Below are positions 16,865-24,801 of a stretch of 64,000 nucleotides of DNA, piece by piece; position 1 is the first letter of the stretch; every line of letters starts with the position of its first letter. Made by a program: the position numbers and the translations under genes. The stretch comes from Rubrivivax sp. (GTDB lineage Bacteria; Pseudomonadota; Gammaproteobacteria; Burkholderiales; Burkholderiaceae_C): NCBI GenBank assembly GCA_030653505.1, contig JAURZK010000091.1, forward strand, positions 1 through 64,000, written 5' to 3'. The notes below the pieces were generated by a model that saw only the letters and a list, made by a program, of their open reading frames with translations, was not told the DNA's origin and ran no database searches.

Positions 16865-17848
16865 TCAGCCGGTGGCCAGCACGCGCGAAGCGGCGCGGCG
16901 CCAGACCTCGCCGCCGTAGGCCTGCGACTGCTCGCGGCAGCTGTCGACCAGCTTGACGACGTGCTCGTCGTCGCTGGCCAGGGCGAAGGCGACGATGGGC
17001 CGCCAGGGCCGCAGCGGCGCCGGCGCGGCAGGTCGCGCGCCGCTGGCCACCCAGGCGGCGGCAAAGGCCTGCCAGTAGTGGCGCACGGCGCCCACGGGGT
17101 CGGCCAGCCAGGGCAGCAGCACACGCAGCGCATGGGCACTGGTCAGCATGTGCAGCACGGTGAAGTTGCCGCTGGCGGCATACATCTCGGCGCTGCCACG
17201 CGCCAGGCGTTCCAGCGTCTGCGCGTCGACCCGCAGCCGCGCCACCGCGTCGGCAAAACCCGGCAGCGCGGCCACCCCCGCAACGCGGTCGGCGATCAAG
17301 CGGCCTGCCGGCGGCTGCGCCGGCAGGGGCAACTGCCGCAGCACGGCGGCCGGGTCGGACTCCGTTGCGGTCAGTGCGGGCAGCGGGCCGAGGTCGGCCC
17401 AGCGAGATGCCCAGTAGGCCAGGGCGTCGGCCAGTTCGCCGGGGTGGTCGGCCTGCACGGCGTAGCCCGCGCGTATGAGGCCGTGGAAGGCCGCGCCGCC
17501 ACAGCCCGGCATCAACCGTGGCAGCAGCGCGGCCAGCAGCGTGTCGGTGCCTTCCCGCCGCAGGCGGCGCGCAAAGAGCTCGCGGTAGGCCGGCCAGGCC
17601 GCGCGGTCACCCAGCCGCGCCGTCCAGTCGGTGTCCGCAGGCCAGGCCTGCGGCGGTGCGGCAGGCGGCAGGCGCGCCGCGTAGCCGCGCGCAAAGACCT
17701 GCACACGCGCTGCGGGCGCACCCAGACGCTGCAGGGCCAGCACGGCCATGGGCAGGTGGCTGCTGAGCCCGTCGCCGTACTCGGCGTCGAAGCCGGCCAC
17801 GGCGTCCAGCGCCGCCGCCGCACCTTGCACGGTGGCGGCCCGTGTCAT
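16865..17848 (-). CDS. Questin oxidase family protein
   Basis: Cytoplasmic protein of 327 aa that I assign to the questin-oxidase-like family (PF14027). Supporting features are AEYGDGLSSHLPMAVLALQRLG near the N-terminus, the central GCGGAAFHGLIRAGYAVQADHPGELADALAYW, and FTVLHMLTSAHALRVLLPWL: scattered conserved His residues typical of this mostly helical family. Fungal members open an anthraquinone ring; bacterial members are uncharacterised. The ATG overlaps the gshB stop by 4 bp, so it is coupled to glutathione synthesis, which may hint at a redox or conjugate substrate. Confidence 0.75.
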   Translation of the reverse strand: MTRAATVQGAAAALDAVAGFDAEYGDGLSSHLPMAVLALQRLGAPAARVQVFARGYAARLPPAAPPQAWPADTDWTARLGDRAAWPAYRELFARRLRREGTDTLLAALLPRLMPGCGGAAFHGLIRAGYAVQADHPGELADALAYWASRWADLGPLPALTATESDPAAVLRQLPLPAQPPAGRLIADRVAGVAALPGFADAVARLRVDAQTLERLARGSAEMYAASGNFTVLHMLTSAHALRVLLPWLADPVGAVRHYWQAFAAAWVASGARPAAPAPLRPWRPIVAFALASDDEHVVKLVDSCREQSQAYGGEVWRRAASRVLATG

Positions 17849-18801
17849 GGCCGGGCGCGCTCCAGCGCGTCGACGAACATCGCCGCCACGTCGAAGCCGG
17901 TCTGCGCCGTGATCTCGGCAAAACCCGTGGGGCTGGTGACGTTGATCTCGGTCAGGCAACTGCCGATGATGTCCAGGCCCACGAGCAGCAGGCCACGTGC
18001 GGCCAGCACCGGGCCGAGGGCCACGGCGATCTCGCGGTCGCGCGGCGAAAGGGGTTGTGCCACACCCTTGCCGCCGACGGCCAGGTTGCCACGGATCTCG
18101 CTGCCCTGCGGGATGCGCGCCAGCGCGAAGGGCACCGGCTCGCCACCGATGACGAGCACCCGCTTGTCGCCCTGGGTGATCTCGGACAGATACTTCTGCA
18201 CCATCAGCGTGGTGGCACCACCGCGGTTCAGTGTCTCGACGATGCTGCCCAGGTTCAGGCCGTCGGGCCCGACGCGGACGATGCCCATGCCGCCCATGCC
18301 GTCCAGCGGCTTGAGGATGATGTCCCGGTGTTCGGCGTGGAAGGCCTTCACGTCGGCCTCGTCGCGCGTGACGAGCGTGGGGCCGATGAACTGCGGGAAC
18401 TCGAGGATGGCGAGTTTTTCCGGGTGTTCACGCAGCGCCTGGGGGCTGTTGAAGACGCGCGCGCCTTCGCGTTCGGCCTGGCTCAGCAGGTGGGTGGCGT
18501 AGAAGTACTCGCTGTCGAAAGGCGGGTCCTTGCGCATCAGCACCGCGTCGACGCCGTTCAGCGGCTGCGCACGTTCGTGCGGCGCGGCCTGTTCGGCGCG
18601 AAACCAGTGCTTCGCTTCGCCGGTGAGGGTGATGTCACGCACGAAGGCGGTGACGGGTTCGCCCTGCTGCCAGCGCATGTCCTGCGGCCCGCAGGCCATC
18701 AGCGTGTGGCCGCGGCGCGCGGCCTCGCGCATCATCGTGAAGGTGCTGTCCTTGTAGGTCTTGAACGACTCCAGCGGGTCGGCAACGAAGAGCAGTTTCA
18801 C
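17845..18801 (-). CDS. gshB: Glutathione synthetase
   Basis: ATP-grasp ligase (318 aa) joining gamma-glutamylcysteine and glycine. The N-terminus KLLFVADPLESFKTYKDSTFTMM, MRKDPPFDSEYFYATHLL, and the grasp-domain segments DIILKPLDGMGGMGIVRV and VQKYLSEITQGDKRVLVI match GshB closely, and the C-terminal TEINVTSPTGFAEI is the metal-binding end. The start is GTG 18801 with AGGA 9 bases upstream, since no in-frame ATG gives the conserved N-terminus. Coupled to the questin-oxidase-like gene. Confidence 0.96.
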   Translation of the reverse strand: MKLLFVADPLESFKTYKDSTFTMMREAARRGHTLMACGPQDMRWQQGEPVTAFVRDITLTGEAKHWFRAEQAAPHERAQPLNGVDAVLMRKDPPFDSEYFYATHLLSQAEREGARVFNSPQALREHPEKLAILEFPQFIGPTLVTRDEADVKAFHAEHRDIILKPLDGMGGMGIVRVGPDGLNLGSIVETLNRGGATTLMVQKYLSEITQGDKRVLVIGGEPVPFALARIPQGSEIRGNLAVGGKGVAQPLSPRDREIAVALGPVLAARGLLLVGLDIIGSCLTEINVTSPTGFAEITAQTGFDVAAMFVDALERARP

Positions 18802-18903
18802 GGGGGTCCTCCAATGCGCCGGGCGCGCAGGGCCGCCACTGTCGCACAAGCGCGCGCCCGGCGCAGGGCTCAAGGTGCGGGGCCGGTCCCTACAATCCGG
18901 GCG

Positions 18904-19002
18904 ATGCCGATTCACCCTCCGTTTGTCCTGACGCTGGCCTGCCGCGACACCAGGGGCATCGGGCACGCACTGCACCCCAGGAAGTGCGCGGACTTCCGCT
19001 GA
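18904..19002 (+). pseudogene. 5' remnant of purU (formyltetrahydrofolate deformylase)
   Basis: The first ~16 codons, MPIHPPFVLTLACRDTRGIG, match the start of PurU, whose ACT domain normally begins PxVLTLxCPDxxGIVHAVSGFL. After GHAL the similarity stops and the frame ends at 19002 after 33 codons. This is a truncated scrap left by deletion or rearrangement just upstream of the SnoaL-like gene. The 20-residue match rests on my recall of the family and should be confirmed by search. Confidence 0.5.
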
Positions 19003-19018
19003 GCCGCCGGTCCGCGTC

Positions 19019-19468
19019 ATGGCCCGCCGCCCGCCCCCGCCGCTGCCTGCGGACAGCCCCGACGAGGTCGAGGCGCGTTTCTACGAAGCCCTGCAGCAGG
19101 GCGAGCTCGACCGCCTGATGGCGCTGTGGGCCGACGACGACGAGATCGTCTGCGTGCACCCCGGCGGCGCCCGCGTGGTCGGCGCGGCGGCCATCCGCGC
19201 CAGTTTCGAGACCATCTTCGCCAGCGGCGGCATCCCGGTGCGGCCCGAGCAGGTGCACCGCCTGCAGCAGCCGGGTTTTGCGCTGCACCACCTGGTCGAA
19301 CGCATCGAGGTGACCGGCGAGGGCGGCGCGCAGGTCGGCTGGGTGCTGGCGACCAATGTCTACGTCAAGGGCGCACTGGGCTGGCGCATCGCGGCGCACC
19401 ACGCAAGCACCGCGATGCCGCACGAGGTCAACGATGCCGACAGCGATGGCCCGACCACCCTGCATTGA
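19019..19468 (+). CDS. SnoaL-like / NTF2-fold protein (YybH-like)
   Basis: Small cone-shaped alpha+beta barrel protein of 149 aa, NTF2 superfamily. It shows the family start DEVEARFYEALQQGELDRLMALWADDDEIVCVHPGG and the later AAAIRASFETIFASGG and WVLATNVYVKGALGWRIAAHHAS, all typical of the ketosteroid-isomerase-like calcium/calmodulin-associating (SnoaL_3) group. No catalytic residue can be assigned. It probably forms an operon with the hydrolase 24 bp downstream. Confidence 0.85.
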   Translation: MARRPPPPLPADSPDEVEARFYEALQQGELDRLMALWADDDEIVCVHPGGARVVGAAAIRASFETIFASGGIPVRPEQVHRLQQPGFALHHLVERIEVTGEGGAQVGWVLATNVYVKGALGWRIAAHHASTAMPHEVNDADSDGPTTLH

Positions 19469-19492
19469 CCTGGCCGGCAACTTGCCGCGGTC

Positions 19493-20524
19493 GTGAAGGC
19501 CTACCTGGCCCCCGCCTGGCTGCCGGGCGGCAACCTGCAGACCCTCTGGGCCGCCACACGCGCCCGCCGCCACCTCGGCCCGCCGCCCCGCTTCACGCGC
19601 GAACGCTGGACCACGCCCGACGGCGACTTCGTCGACGTCGACCACCTGCAGCGCGCTGCGCCGCCGGCCGCGCAGCCGGCGCCCGATGCGGCGGGAGGAC
19701 ATCTCGAGCCCGATGTCGCGAAGCGGCATCTGGTGCTCTTCCACGGCCTGGAGGGCAGCAGCGCCAGCCAGTACGCGCAGGCCTTCGCCACCGTGGCGCG
19801 GCAGCGCGGCTGGGCCTACAGCGTGCCGCATTTCCGTGGCTGCTCGGGCGAGCTGAACCTGGCACCGCGCGCCTACCATTCGGGCGACTTCGAGGAGGTC
19901 GGCTGGATCCTGCAGCGCTTGCGCGCCGGCAGCGCGGCGCCGCTGCTGGTGGTGGGCATCTCGCTGGGCGGCAACGCGCTGCTGCGCTGGGCACAGGAAT
20001 CCGGCGACAGCGCCGCCGCCACCGCCGCGGCAATCGCCGCGGTGTGCTCGCCCATCGACCTGGCCGCCGCCGGCCACGCCATCGACCGCGGTTTCAACTG
20101 GCTCGTCTACTCACGCATGTTCCTGCGCACGATGAAGCCGCGTGCGCTGGCCAAGTGGCGGCAGCACCCGGGGCTCTTCGACCGCGACAGGCTCGCCGCG
20201 GCGCGCACGCTGTTCGAGTTCGACGACGTCTTCACCGCGCCGCTGCACGGCTTCCGCGACACGCCCGACTACTGGCAGCGCGCCTCGGCCAAGCCGCATC
20301 TGGCGCGCATCCGCATCCCGGCGCTAGTGCTCAACGCCCGCAACGACCCCTTCGTGCCCGCCGGCTCGCTGCCCGGGCAGGCACAGGTGGGTCGGCATGT
20401 CACGCTGTGGCAGCCGGCGCATGGCGGCCATGTCGGCTTCCCGCACGGTGGGCCGCCGGGCCACGTGCTGGGCATGCCGCAGGCGGTGGCCGCGTGGCTG
20501 GCAAGCCAATCGCCGTCGGCTTAA
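19493..20524 (+). CDS. Alpha/beta hydrolase, YheT family
   Basis: Serine hydrolase of 343 aa related to E. coli YheT and to ABHD1/3 proteins. LAPAWLPGGNLQTLWAA is the conserved family start; FHGLEGSSASQYAQAF carries the oxyanion loop, VVGISLGGNALLRWAQ holds the nucleophile serine, LNARNDPFVP the acid and PAHGGHVGFPHG the catalytic His. Start GTG 19493 gives the family N-terminus; no RBS is obvious. Related enzymes act on lipid or ester substrates, but the bacterial role is unknown. Eleven bases before the next gene. Confidence 0.9.
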   Translation: MKAYLAPAWLPGGNLQTLWAATRARRHLGPPPRFTRERWTTPDGDFVDVDHLQRAAPPAAQPAPDAAGGHLEPDVAKRHLVLFHGLEGSSASQYAQAFATVARQRGWAYSVPHFRGCSGELNLAPRAYHSGDFEEVGWILQRLRAGSAAPLLVVGISLGGNALLRWAQESGDSAAATAAAIAAVCSPIDLAAAGHAIDRGFNWLVYSRMFLRTMKPRALAKWRQHPGLFDRDRLAAARTLFEFDDVFTAPLHGFRDTPDYWQRASAKPHLARIRIPALVLNARNDPFVPAGSLPGQAQVGRHVTLWQPAHGGHVGFPHGGPPGHVLGMPQAVAAWLASQSPSA

Positions 20525-20534
20525 GGTCGGGGCC

Positions 20535-21071
20535 ATGGACGCCATCGTCGAAGCTGCGCTGCGCAAGTGGCCCAAGGTGCCGCACTGTCACGGCTGGCTG
20601 GCGCTGGACGCACGCGGCAACTGGTACATGCGTGACGAACGCATCCAGGCCGCGGGGCCTTTCCCGCGGGTCAAGGGCAGCCGCATCGAACACGCCAAGC
20701 TGCTGGCGTTCATCGAACGCAACTACGGCCACGACGACGCCGGCGCCTGGTTCTTCCAGAACGGGCCGCAGCGTGTCTACCTCGAGCTCGAGGTCGCGCC
20801 CTGGGTATGGCGCGTGGACGCCGCGGCCGACGCCGGCGCGCCGGCCTGGCAAGTACAAAGCCACACCGGCCTGCCGGCCACGGTACAGGGCAGCTGGCTC
20901 GACGAACAAGGCCGGCTCTTCCTGAGCACCGAACTGGGCTACGGCATCGTGCACACGCTGGACATGGGCATCGCCGCACAGGCGGTCGAGGCCGGTGTGT
21001 GGCGACCCGAAGAACTGCCCTTCGCCGCGATGCCGGCGCGTTTCGGCTACGTGCTGCGGCCCACGCCCTGA
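20535..21071 (+). CDS. Conserved betaproteobacterial protein of unknown function
   Basis: Cytoplasmic 178-aa protein, recognisable as a conserved single-domain family of Burkholderiales: IVEAALRKWPKVPHCHGWLALDARGNWYMRD, HAKLLAFIERNYGHDDAGAWFFQNGPQRVYLELE and a C-terminal RFGYVLRP. I cannot give its Pfam number with certainty and no function is known. The Trp- and Tyr-rich beta structure suggests a binding rather than catalytic role. ATG 20535 lies 11 bp after the YheT-like gene; likely co-transcribed. Confidence 0.8.
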   Translation: MDAIVEAALRKWPKVPHCHGWLALDARGNWYMRDERIQAAGPFPRVKGSRIEHAKLLAFIERNYGHDDAGAWFFQNGPQRVYLELEVAPWVWRVDAAADAGAPAWQVQSHTGLPATVQGSWLDEQGRLFLSTELGYGIVHTLDMGIAAQAVEAGVWRPEELPFAAMPARFGYVLRPTP

Positions 21072-21090
21072 AGGGGTTCCGGCCACAAAA

Positions 21091-21114
21091 GAGGCCGCCC
21101 GCAGGCGGCCCCGT
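21091..21114 (-). terminator. Rho-independent terminator of the cytochrome c5 gene
   Basis: On the minus strand a GGCCGCC / GGCGGCC stem with a 4-base loop (21093-21110) is followed by TCTTTTGT. It lies 25 bp beyond the stop of the minus-strand cytochrome gene and between two convergent genes. Confidence 0.8.
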
Positions 21115-21138
21115 TGCAGCGGCGCCGCGGCGCCGGCC

Positions 21139-21699
21139 TCACTTCGGGGCGCTGGCCGCGCTGGCGGGGGCTTCCGGCGCCTTCGGCTCGTCGAACTTGG
21201 CGCCCGCCTTGTTGGCCATGAAGACGACGGCGCGCCCGATCTCGACGTCCTTGAACTGCCCGCCGCCCTGCGCGGGCATTGCGCCCTTGCCCTTCAGCGC
21301 GGAGGCCAGCAGCGCCTCGTAACCCGTCTTCACGCGCGGCGCCCAGGCGGCCTCGTCGCCCGTCTTGGGGGCGCCCACGACGCCGCCGGTGTGACAGGCG
21401 CCGCAGGCCGCGGTGTAGACCTGCTCGCCGCTGCGCAGCGCGCCGGGCACCATGGCTTCGGCCAGCGTCAGGCGGCCCACGGGCTGAAGGCGGTGTGCCA
21501 CGGCCTCTTCGCTCATGCCGTCGCTGCCGGCGCCGGGCTTGCCGCCGAAGTCGACGTAGTTGACGAGCAACACGATGCCGAAGATGGGCACGAGGAACGA
21601 GGCCAGCACCGCCAGGATCAGCTGCTTGGGCGTCTTGATCGGCCCTTCATGGTTGGGTTCGTGGGCGGGGTCGTGCCCCTGGTCGTGCGCGTCGCTCAT
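21139..21699 (-). CDS. Cytochrome c5 family protein, membrane-anchored
   Basis: Monoheme c-type cytochrome of 186 aa, tethered by one N-terminal transmembrane helix (LILAVLASFLVPIFGIVLLV, ~res 28-47) with a His/Asp-rich cytoplasmic tip. The heme site is CGACH in VYTAACGACHTGGVVGAPKTGD, with the distal Met expected in KGKGAMPAQGG; the c5 pattern GYEALLASALKGKGAMPAQGG is clear. The C-terminal tail is Ala/Pro-rich. Probably carries electrons in the periplasm to a terminal oxidase. ATG 21699 has GAGGATTCC upstream. Confidence 0.9.
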   Translation of the reverse strand: MSDAHDQGHDPAHEPNHEGPIKTPKQLILAVLASFLVPIFGIVLLVNYVDFGGKPGAGSDGMSEEAVAHRLQPVGRLTLAEAMVPGALRSGEQVYTAACGACHTGGVVGAPKTGDEAAWAPRVKTGYEALLASALKGKGAMPAQGGGQFKDVEIGRAVVFMANKAGAKFDEPKAPEAPASAASAPK

Positions 21700-21854
21700 G
21701 GAATCCTCGGGGGTCCGGTCTGGGGGGGTGGAGAGCTTGGCCCCGAGGGGCAAAAAACCGCCGGATTATAGGCACCCGGCCCAGTGCCCCGACCCGCATG
21801 CAGTGCCTCGGGGATCGGCCGCACACCCCGGCGCTAGAATCCCGCCTTGGCCAC

Positions 21855-21929
21855 GCGACCGTGGTGAAGTGGATATCATGCGGCCCTCCGAAGGCCACGT
21901 CGCAGGTTCGATTCCTGCCGGTCGCACCA
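21855..21929 (+). tRNA. tRNA-Arg (anticodon CCG)
   Basis: Full cloverleaf: acceptor GCGACCG pairs with CGGTCGC, D stem GTGA/TCAT, anticodon loop CTCCGAA with anticodon CCG at 21888-21890, and T arm GCAGG-TTCGATT-CCTGC. The CCA end is encoded (21927-21929). It reads the CGG codon, common in this GC-rich genome. A TAGAAT -10 box at 21835-21840 is in the right place; the -35 is not obvious. The 27-43 pair of the anticodon stem is a C-A mismatch. Confidence 0.95.
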
Positions 21930-22094
21930 GTGCTGCGCCTACGGGCTTGAGAGCGGGTGATCGGGTCCCGGCCGCGCTTCTCCCGATTCGGCCTGCGCCC
22001 GCCAATGACGCCCAGGCCTCGGCACTTCTCATCGCTTCGCCGGCCTTCTTGCCCGCTCGCCCGTTGCAGCGGGACGCCCCCGACCCAGTTCAGA
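21930..22094. other. Intergenic region between tRNA-Arg and the beta-glucosidase promoter
   Basis: I see no convincing gene here. It contains an imperfect TCGGG...CCCGA palindrome at ~21959-21989 that could help end the tRNA transcript. No phage attachment duplication of the tRNA 3' end is visible within the window. Confidence 0.5.
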
Positions 22095-22123
22095 TTGACA
22101 GCGCTCCCGGCACCGAATAACGT
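22095..22123 (+). promoter_or_regulatory. Sigma-70-type promoter of the beta-glucosidase gene
   Basis: Consensus -35 TTGACA (22095-22100), a 17-bp spacer and -10 TAACGT (22118-22123), 56 bp upstream of the GH1 start. The operator starts 3 bp after the -10 box, over the expected transcription start. Confidence 0.65.
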
Positions 22124-22125
22124 CG

Positions 22126-22140
22126 TGTAATCGTTTCCAC
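22126..22140 (+). promoter_or_regulatory. LacI-family operator, site 1
   Basis: TGTAATCGTTTCCAC is the exact reverse complement of the site at 23578-23592 on the other side of the GH1 gene. The central CG and imperfect palindrome are as in LacI-family operators. Sitting on the transcription start it should give steric repression by the LacI protein encoded at 23702. Confidence 0.75.
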
Positions 22141-22179
22141 GACGAGTCACGCGATGCGTCCCTCGCTTCGGCAGCCGGC

Positions 22180-23544
22180 ATGAACCCGCCCTTTCCCCCT
22201 GGCTTTCTCTGGGGCTGTGCCACCTCGGCCTACCAGATCGAAGGCTCGCCGCTGGCCGACGGCGCGGGCCCCAGCATCTGGCAGCGCTTCGCGCGCACGC
22301 CCGGCCGCATCGCCGGCGGCGACACCGGCGACATCGCCTGCGACCACTACCGCCGCATGCAGGACGACGTGGCGCTGATGAAGTCACTGGGCCTCACCGC
22401 CTACCGCTTCAGCATCAACTGGGGCCGTGTGCTGCCCGAAGGCCGCGGCACAGTGAACGCCGCCGGTCTGGGCTTCTACGAACGCCTGGTGGACGCCCTG
22501 CTGGCCGCCGGCATCACGCCGCTGGCCACGCTCTACCACTGGGACCTGCCGCAGGCGCTGGACGACCGCGGCGGCTGGCTCAACCCCGACATCCCCCACT
22601 GGTTCGCCGATTACGCACAGGTGATGTACGGCGCGCTCGATGACCGCGTGCCGCTGTGGGCGACCATCAACGAACCCTGGGTGGTGGCCGACGGCGGCTA
22701 CATGCACGGCGTGCTGGCCCCCGGCCACCGCTGCGCGCACGAAGCCGCCGTGGCCGCGCATCGCCAACTGCAGGCCCATGCCGCGGCCGTGCGGGCCTAC
22801 CGCGCCTTCGGCAGGCACCAGATCGGGCTGGTCGTGAACATCGAACCCAAGCACCTGGCCCCCGGCGCCACCGAGGCCGACCACCACGCCGCCGCGCTGG
22901 CCGACGCTTACATGAACCGCCAGTACCTCGACCCGACGCTGCTCGGGCGCTACCCCGACGAGCTGCGCGAGGTCTTCGGCGCCAGCTGGCCCGACTGGCC
23001 CGACGCCGAGGTCGAGGCGCTGAAGACGCCCGTCGACTGGCTGGGCCTGAACTACTACACGCGCGCCGTGGTGCAGGCCGACCCGGCCGGCTGGCCGGTG
23101 AAGGCCGCGCCGGTGCGCCAGCCGGGTGCGATCTACACCGAGACCGGCTGGGAACTGCACCCGCAGAGCCTCACCGACACGCTGCTGTGGCTGCACCGGC
23201 GCTACGGCGGCCTGCCGCTCTACGTGACGGAAAACGGCGCCGCGTTCTACGACCCGCCGTCGCCGGTGGGTGGCCGTATCGACGACCCGCTGCGCTTGCA
23301 CTACCTGCGCACGCACCTGGCCGCGGTGCAGGCAGCCATCACCCAGGGCGCCGACGTGCGCGGCTACTGCGCCTGGTCACTGCTCGACAACCTGGAATGG
23401 GCGCACGGTTTTGCCAAACGCTTCGGCCTCGTGCATGTCGACTTCCAGACACTGCAGCGCACCCCCAAGGCCAGCGCACGCTGGTACGCACAGCTCATCG
23501 CCCGCCACGGCGCGGACCTGGACGCGGCACTGCCGCCCGAGTGA
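22180..23544 (+). CDS. GH1 beta-glucosidase
   Basis: Cytoplasmic retaining beta-glucosidase of 454 aa, the usual GH1 length. It shows FLWGCATSAYQIEG at the start, the acid/base Glu165 in TINEPW and the nucleophile Glu351 in YVTENG, plus WSLLDNLEWAHGFAKRFGLVHVDF near the end. It removes non-reducing glucose from short beta-glucosides. The location inside the beta-1,2-glucan locus suggests sophorose and short sophorooligosaccharides as substrates; this is inference. No signal peptide. ATG 22180 agrees with the family start. Own promoter and operator lie upstream. Confidence 0.95.
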   Translation: MNPPFPPGFLWGCATSAYQIEGSPLADGAGPSIWQRFARTPGRIAGGDTGDIACDHYRRMQDDVALMKSLGLTAYRFSINWGRVLPEGRGTVNAAGLGFYERLVDALLAAGITPLATLYHWDLPQALDDRGGWLNPDIPHWFADYAQVMYGALDDRVPLWATINEPWVVADGGYMHGVLAPGHRCAHEAAVAAHRQLQAHAAAVRAYRAFGRHQIGLVVNIEPKHLAPGATEADHHAAALADAYMNRQYLDPTLLGRYPDELREVFGASWPDWPDAEVEALKTPVDWLGLNYYTRAVVQADPAGWPVKAAPVRQPGAIYTETGWELHPQSLTDTLLWLHRRYGGLPLYVTENGAAFYDPPSPVGGRIDDPLRLHYLRTHLAAVQAAITQGADVRGYCAWSLLDNLEWAHGFAKRFGLVHVDFQTLQRTPKASARWYAQLIARHGADLDAALPPE

Positions 23545-23551
23545 ACCGCTG

Positions 23552-23573
23552 CCCGTTGCCAGCCGGCAACGGG
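23552..23573 (+). terminator. Hairpin after the beta-glucosidase gene
   Basis: Perfect 9-bp stem CCCGTTGCC / GGCAACGGG with loop AGCC, seven bases after the GH1 stop. No T tract follows, so it is either a weak terminator or an RNA stabiliser. The second operator begins 5 bp further on. Confidence 0.55.
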
Positions 23574-23577
23574 ATTG

Positions 23578-23592
23578 GTGGAAACGATTACA
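23578..23592 (+). promoter_or_regulatory. LacI-family operator, site 2
   Basis: GTGGAAACGATTACA, the exact inverted copy of site 1, 110 bp upstream of the lacI-type gene. It should serve autoregulation and control of the downstream genes, and could loop with site 1 some 1.45 kb away. Confidence 0.75.
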
Positions 23593-23621
23593 TCGTTAAA
23601 CAAAGGACACGCATCCAATCA

Positions 23622-23635
23622 TGAAAACCTTTACA
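23622..23635 (+). promoter_or_regulatory. Operator-like site 3 (weaker)
   Basis: TGAAAACCTTTACA matches site 2 at 11 of 14 positions in the same orientation, 43 bp away, i.e. about four helical turns. It may be a second half of a cooperative operator in the regulator promoter. Confidence 0.45.
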
Positions 23636-23701
23636 TGAGGTAGTCGTCGATGTTGCTTCCCAGCCCGTCAAGCACACCTGCGGTCGCGCGCCGCTGAACC
23701 C

Positions 23702-24733
23702 ATGCCCGCCACCATCCGTGATGTCGCACGTGCCGCCGGGGTTTCGGTGGCCACGGTATCTCGCGCCCTGAACGGTGCCACCAACGTGCTGCCCGAAACC
23801 CGGCAGCGCATCGAGGAAGCCGCGCGAACGCTGCGCTTCACGCCTTCGGGCGCAGCGCGCAGCCTCATCACGCGGCGCACCGACACCATAGGCGCGCTGC
23901 TGCCCGACCTGCACGGCGAATACTTCAGCGAACTCATCCGCGGCATCGACCAGGCCGCCCGCGCGCGCGGCCTGCACCTGCTGGTGAGCAGCAGCCACGG
24001 CAACGCCGACGAGGCCGCCGCCGCGCTGCGCGCGATGAACGGGCGTGTCGACGGCCTGCTGGTGATGTCGCCGCATGCCGACGCCGACTTTCTTCGCCAC
24101 AACCTGCCCGGCAGCCTGCCGGCCGTGCTGCTGAACAGCGGCATGGACCTCGAAGACCACGCCAGCTTCGTCGTCGACAACGTCGGCGGCGCCACGACGA
24201 TGACGCGCCATCTCGTGGCCAGCGGCCGCCAGCGTGTGGCCTTCATCACCGGCGCGCCCGGCAACGACGAAGCGACGCAGCGCCTGGCCGGCTACCGCGC
24301 CGGCCTGAAACCCGGCATGCCCGAACTGGTCTTCGACGGCGACTTCAGCGAAGAGGCAGGCTGGGCGGCCGGCCGCCGCATCGCCAGCCACCGGCCGCGG
24401 CCCGACGCCGTGTTCGCCGCCAACGACATGATGGCCGTCGGCTGCATGGCCGCACTGCACGAAGTCGGGCTGCGTGTGCCCGAGGACATCGCGGTGGCCG
24501 GCTTCGACGACATCCCCATCGCCCGCTACGTGTCGCCGGCGCTGACCACCATCCGCGTGCCCATCGCCGCCCTGGGCGCCGCCGCGCTCGACGCACTGGT
24601 CAAGGCCGTCGAGGCGCCGCGGACACAGGCCACGCACACCGTGGTGACACCGGTGGAACTGGTGGTGCGCCGCTCCTGCGGCGCCGGCCCACCCAGCGAA
24701 CGCCGCTCGCCCCGCGCCGCAGCCCCGCATTGA
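23702..24733 (+). CDS. LacI family transcriptional regulator
   Basis: Sugar-responsive repressor of 343 aa. An N-terminal helix-turn-helix with hinge (TIRDVARAAGVSVATVSRAL, res 4-23, and ARSLITRRTDTIG) precedes a periplasmic-binding-protein-like effector domain with DGLLVMSPH and FAANDMMAVGCMAALHEVGLRVPEDIAVAGFDDI. It lies between the GH1 gene and the receptor gene, flanked by matched operator sites, so it most likely controls the whole locus in response to an imported glucooligosaccharide. The GH1 gene is on its left, the rest on its right. Confidence 0.95.
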   Translation: MPATIRDVARAAGVSVATVSRALNGATNVLPETRQRIEEAARTLRFTPSGAARSLITRRTDTIGALLPDLHGEYFSELIRGIDQAARARGLHLLVSSSHGNADEAAAALRAMNGRVDGLLVMSPHADADFLRHNLPGSLPAVLLNSGMDLEDHASFVVDNVGGATTMTRHLVASGRQRVAFITGAPGNDEATQRLAGYRAGLKPGMPELVFDGDFSEEAGWAAGRRIASHRPRPDAVFAANDMMAVGCMAALHEVGLRVPEDIAVAGFDDIPIARYVSPALTTIRVPIAALGAAALDALVKAVEAPRTQATHTVVTPVELVVRRSCGAGPPSERRSPRAAAPH

Positions 24734-24801
24734 GAACACGGGGGCGGCACGCAGCCCCACCCCGAACCCGCGTGACAGACCACAACCAGGAGATGACAGA
24801 C

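Noticed and set aside
21855-21929. Integrated element at tRNA-Arg
   Set aside because: No integrase gene and no duplicated tRNA 3' end are visible in the window; the adjacent glucan locus has no mobility genes.
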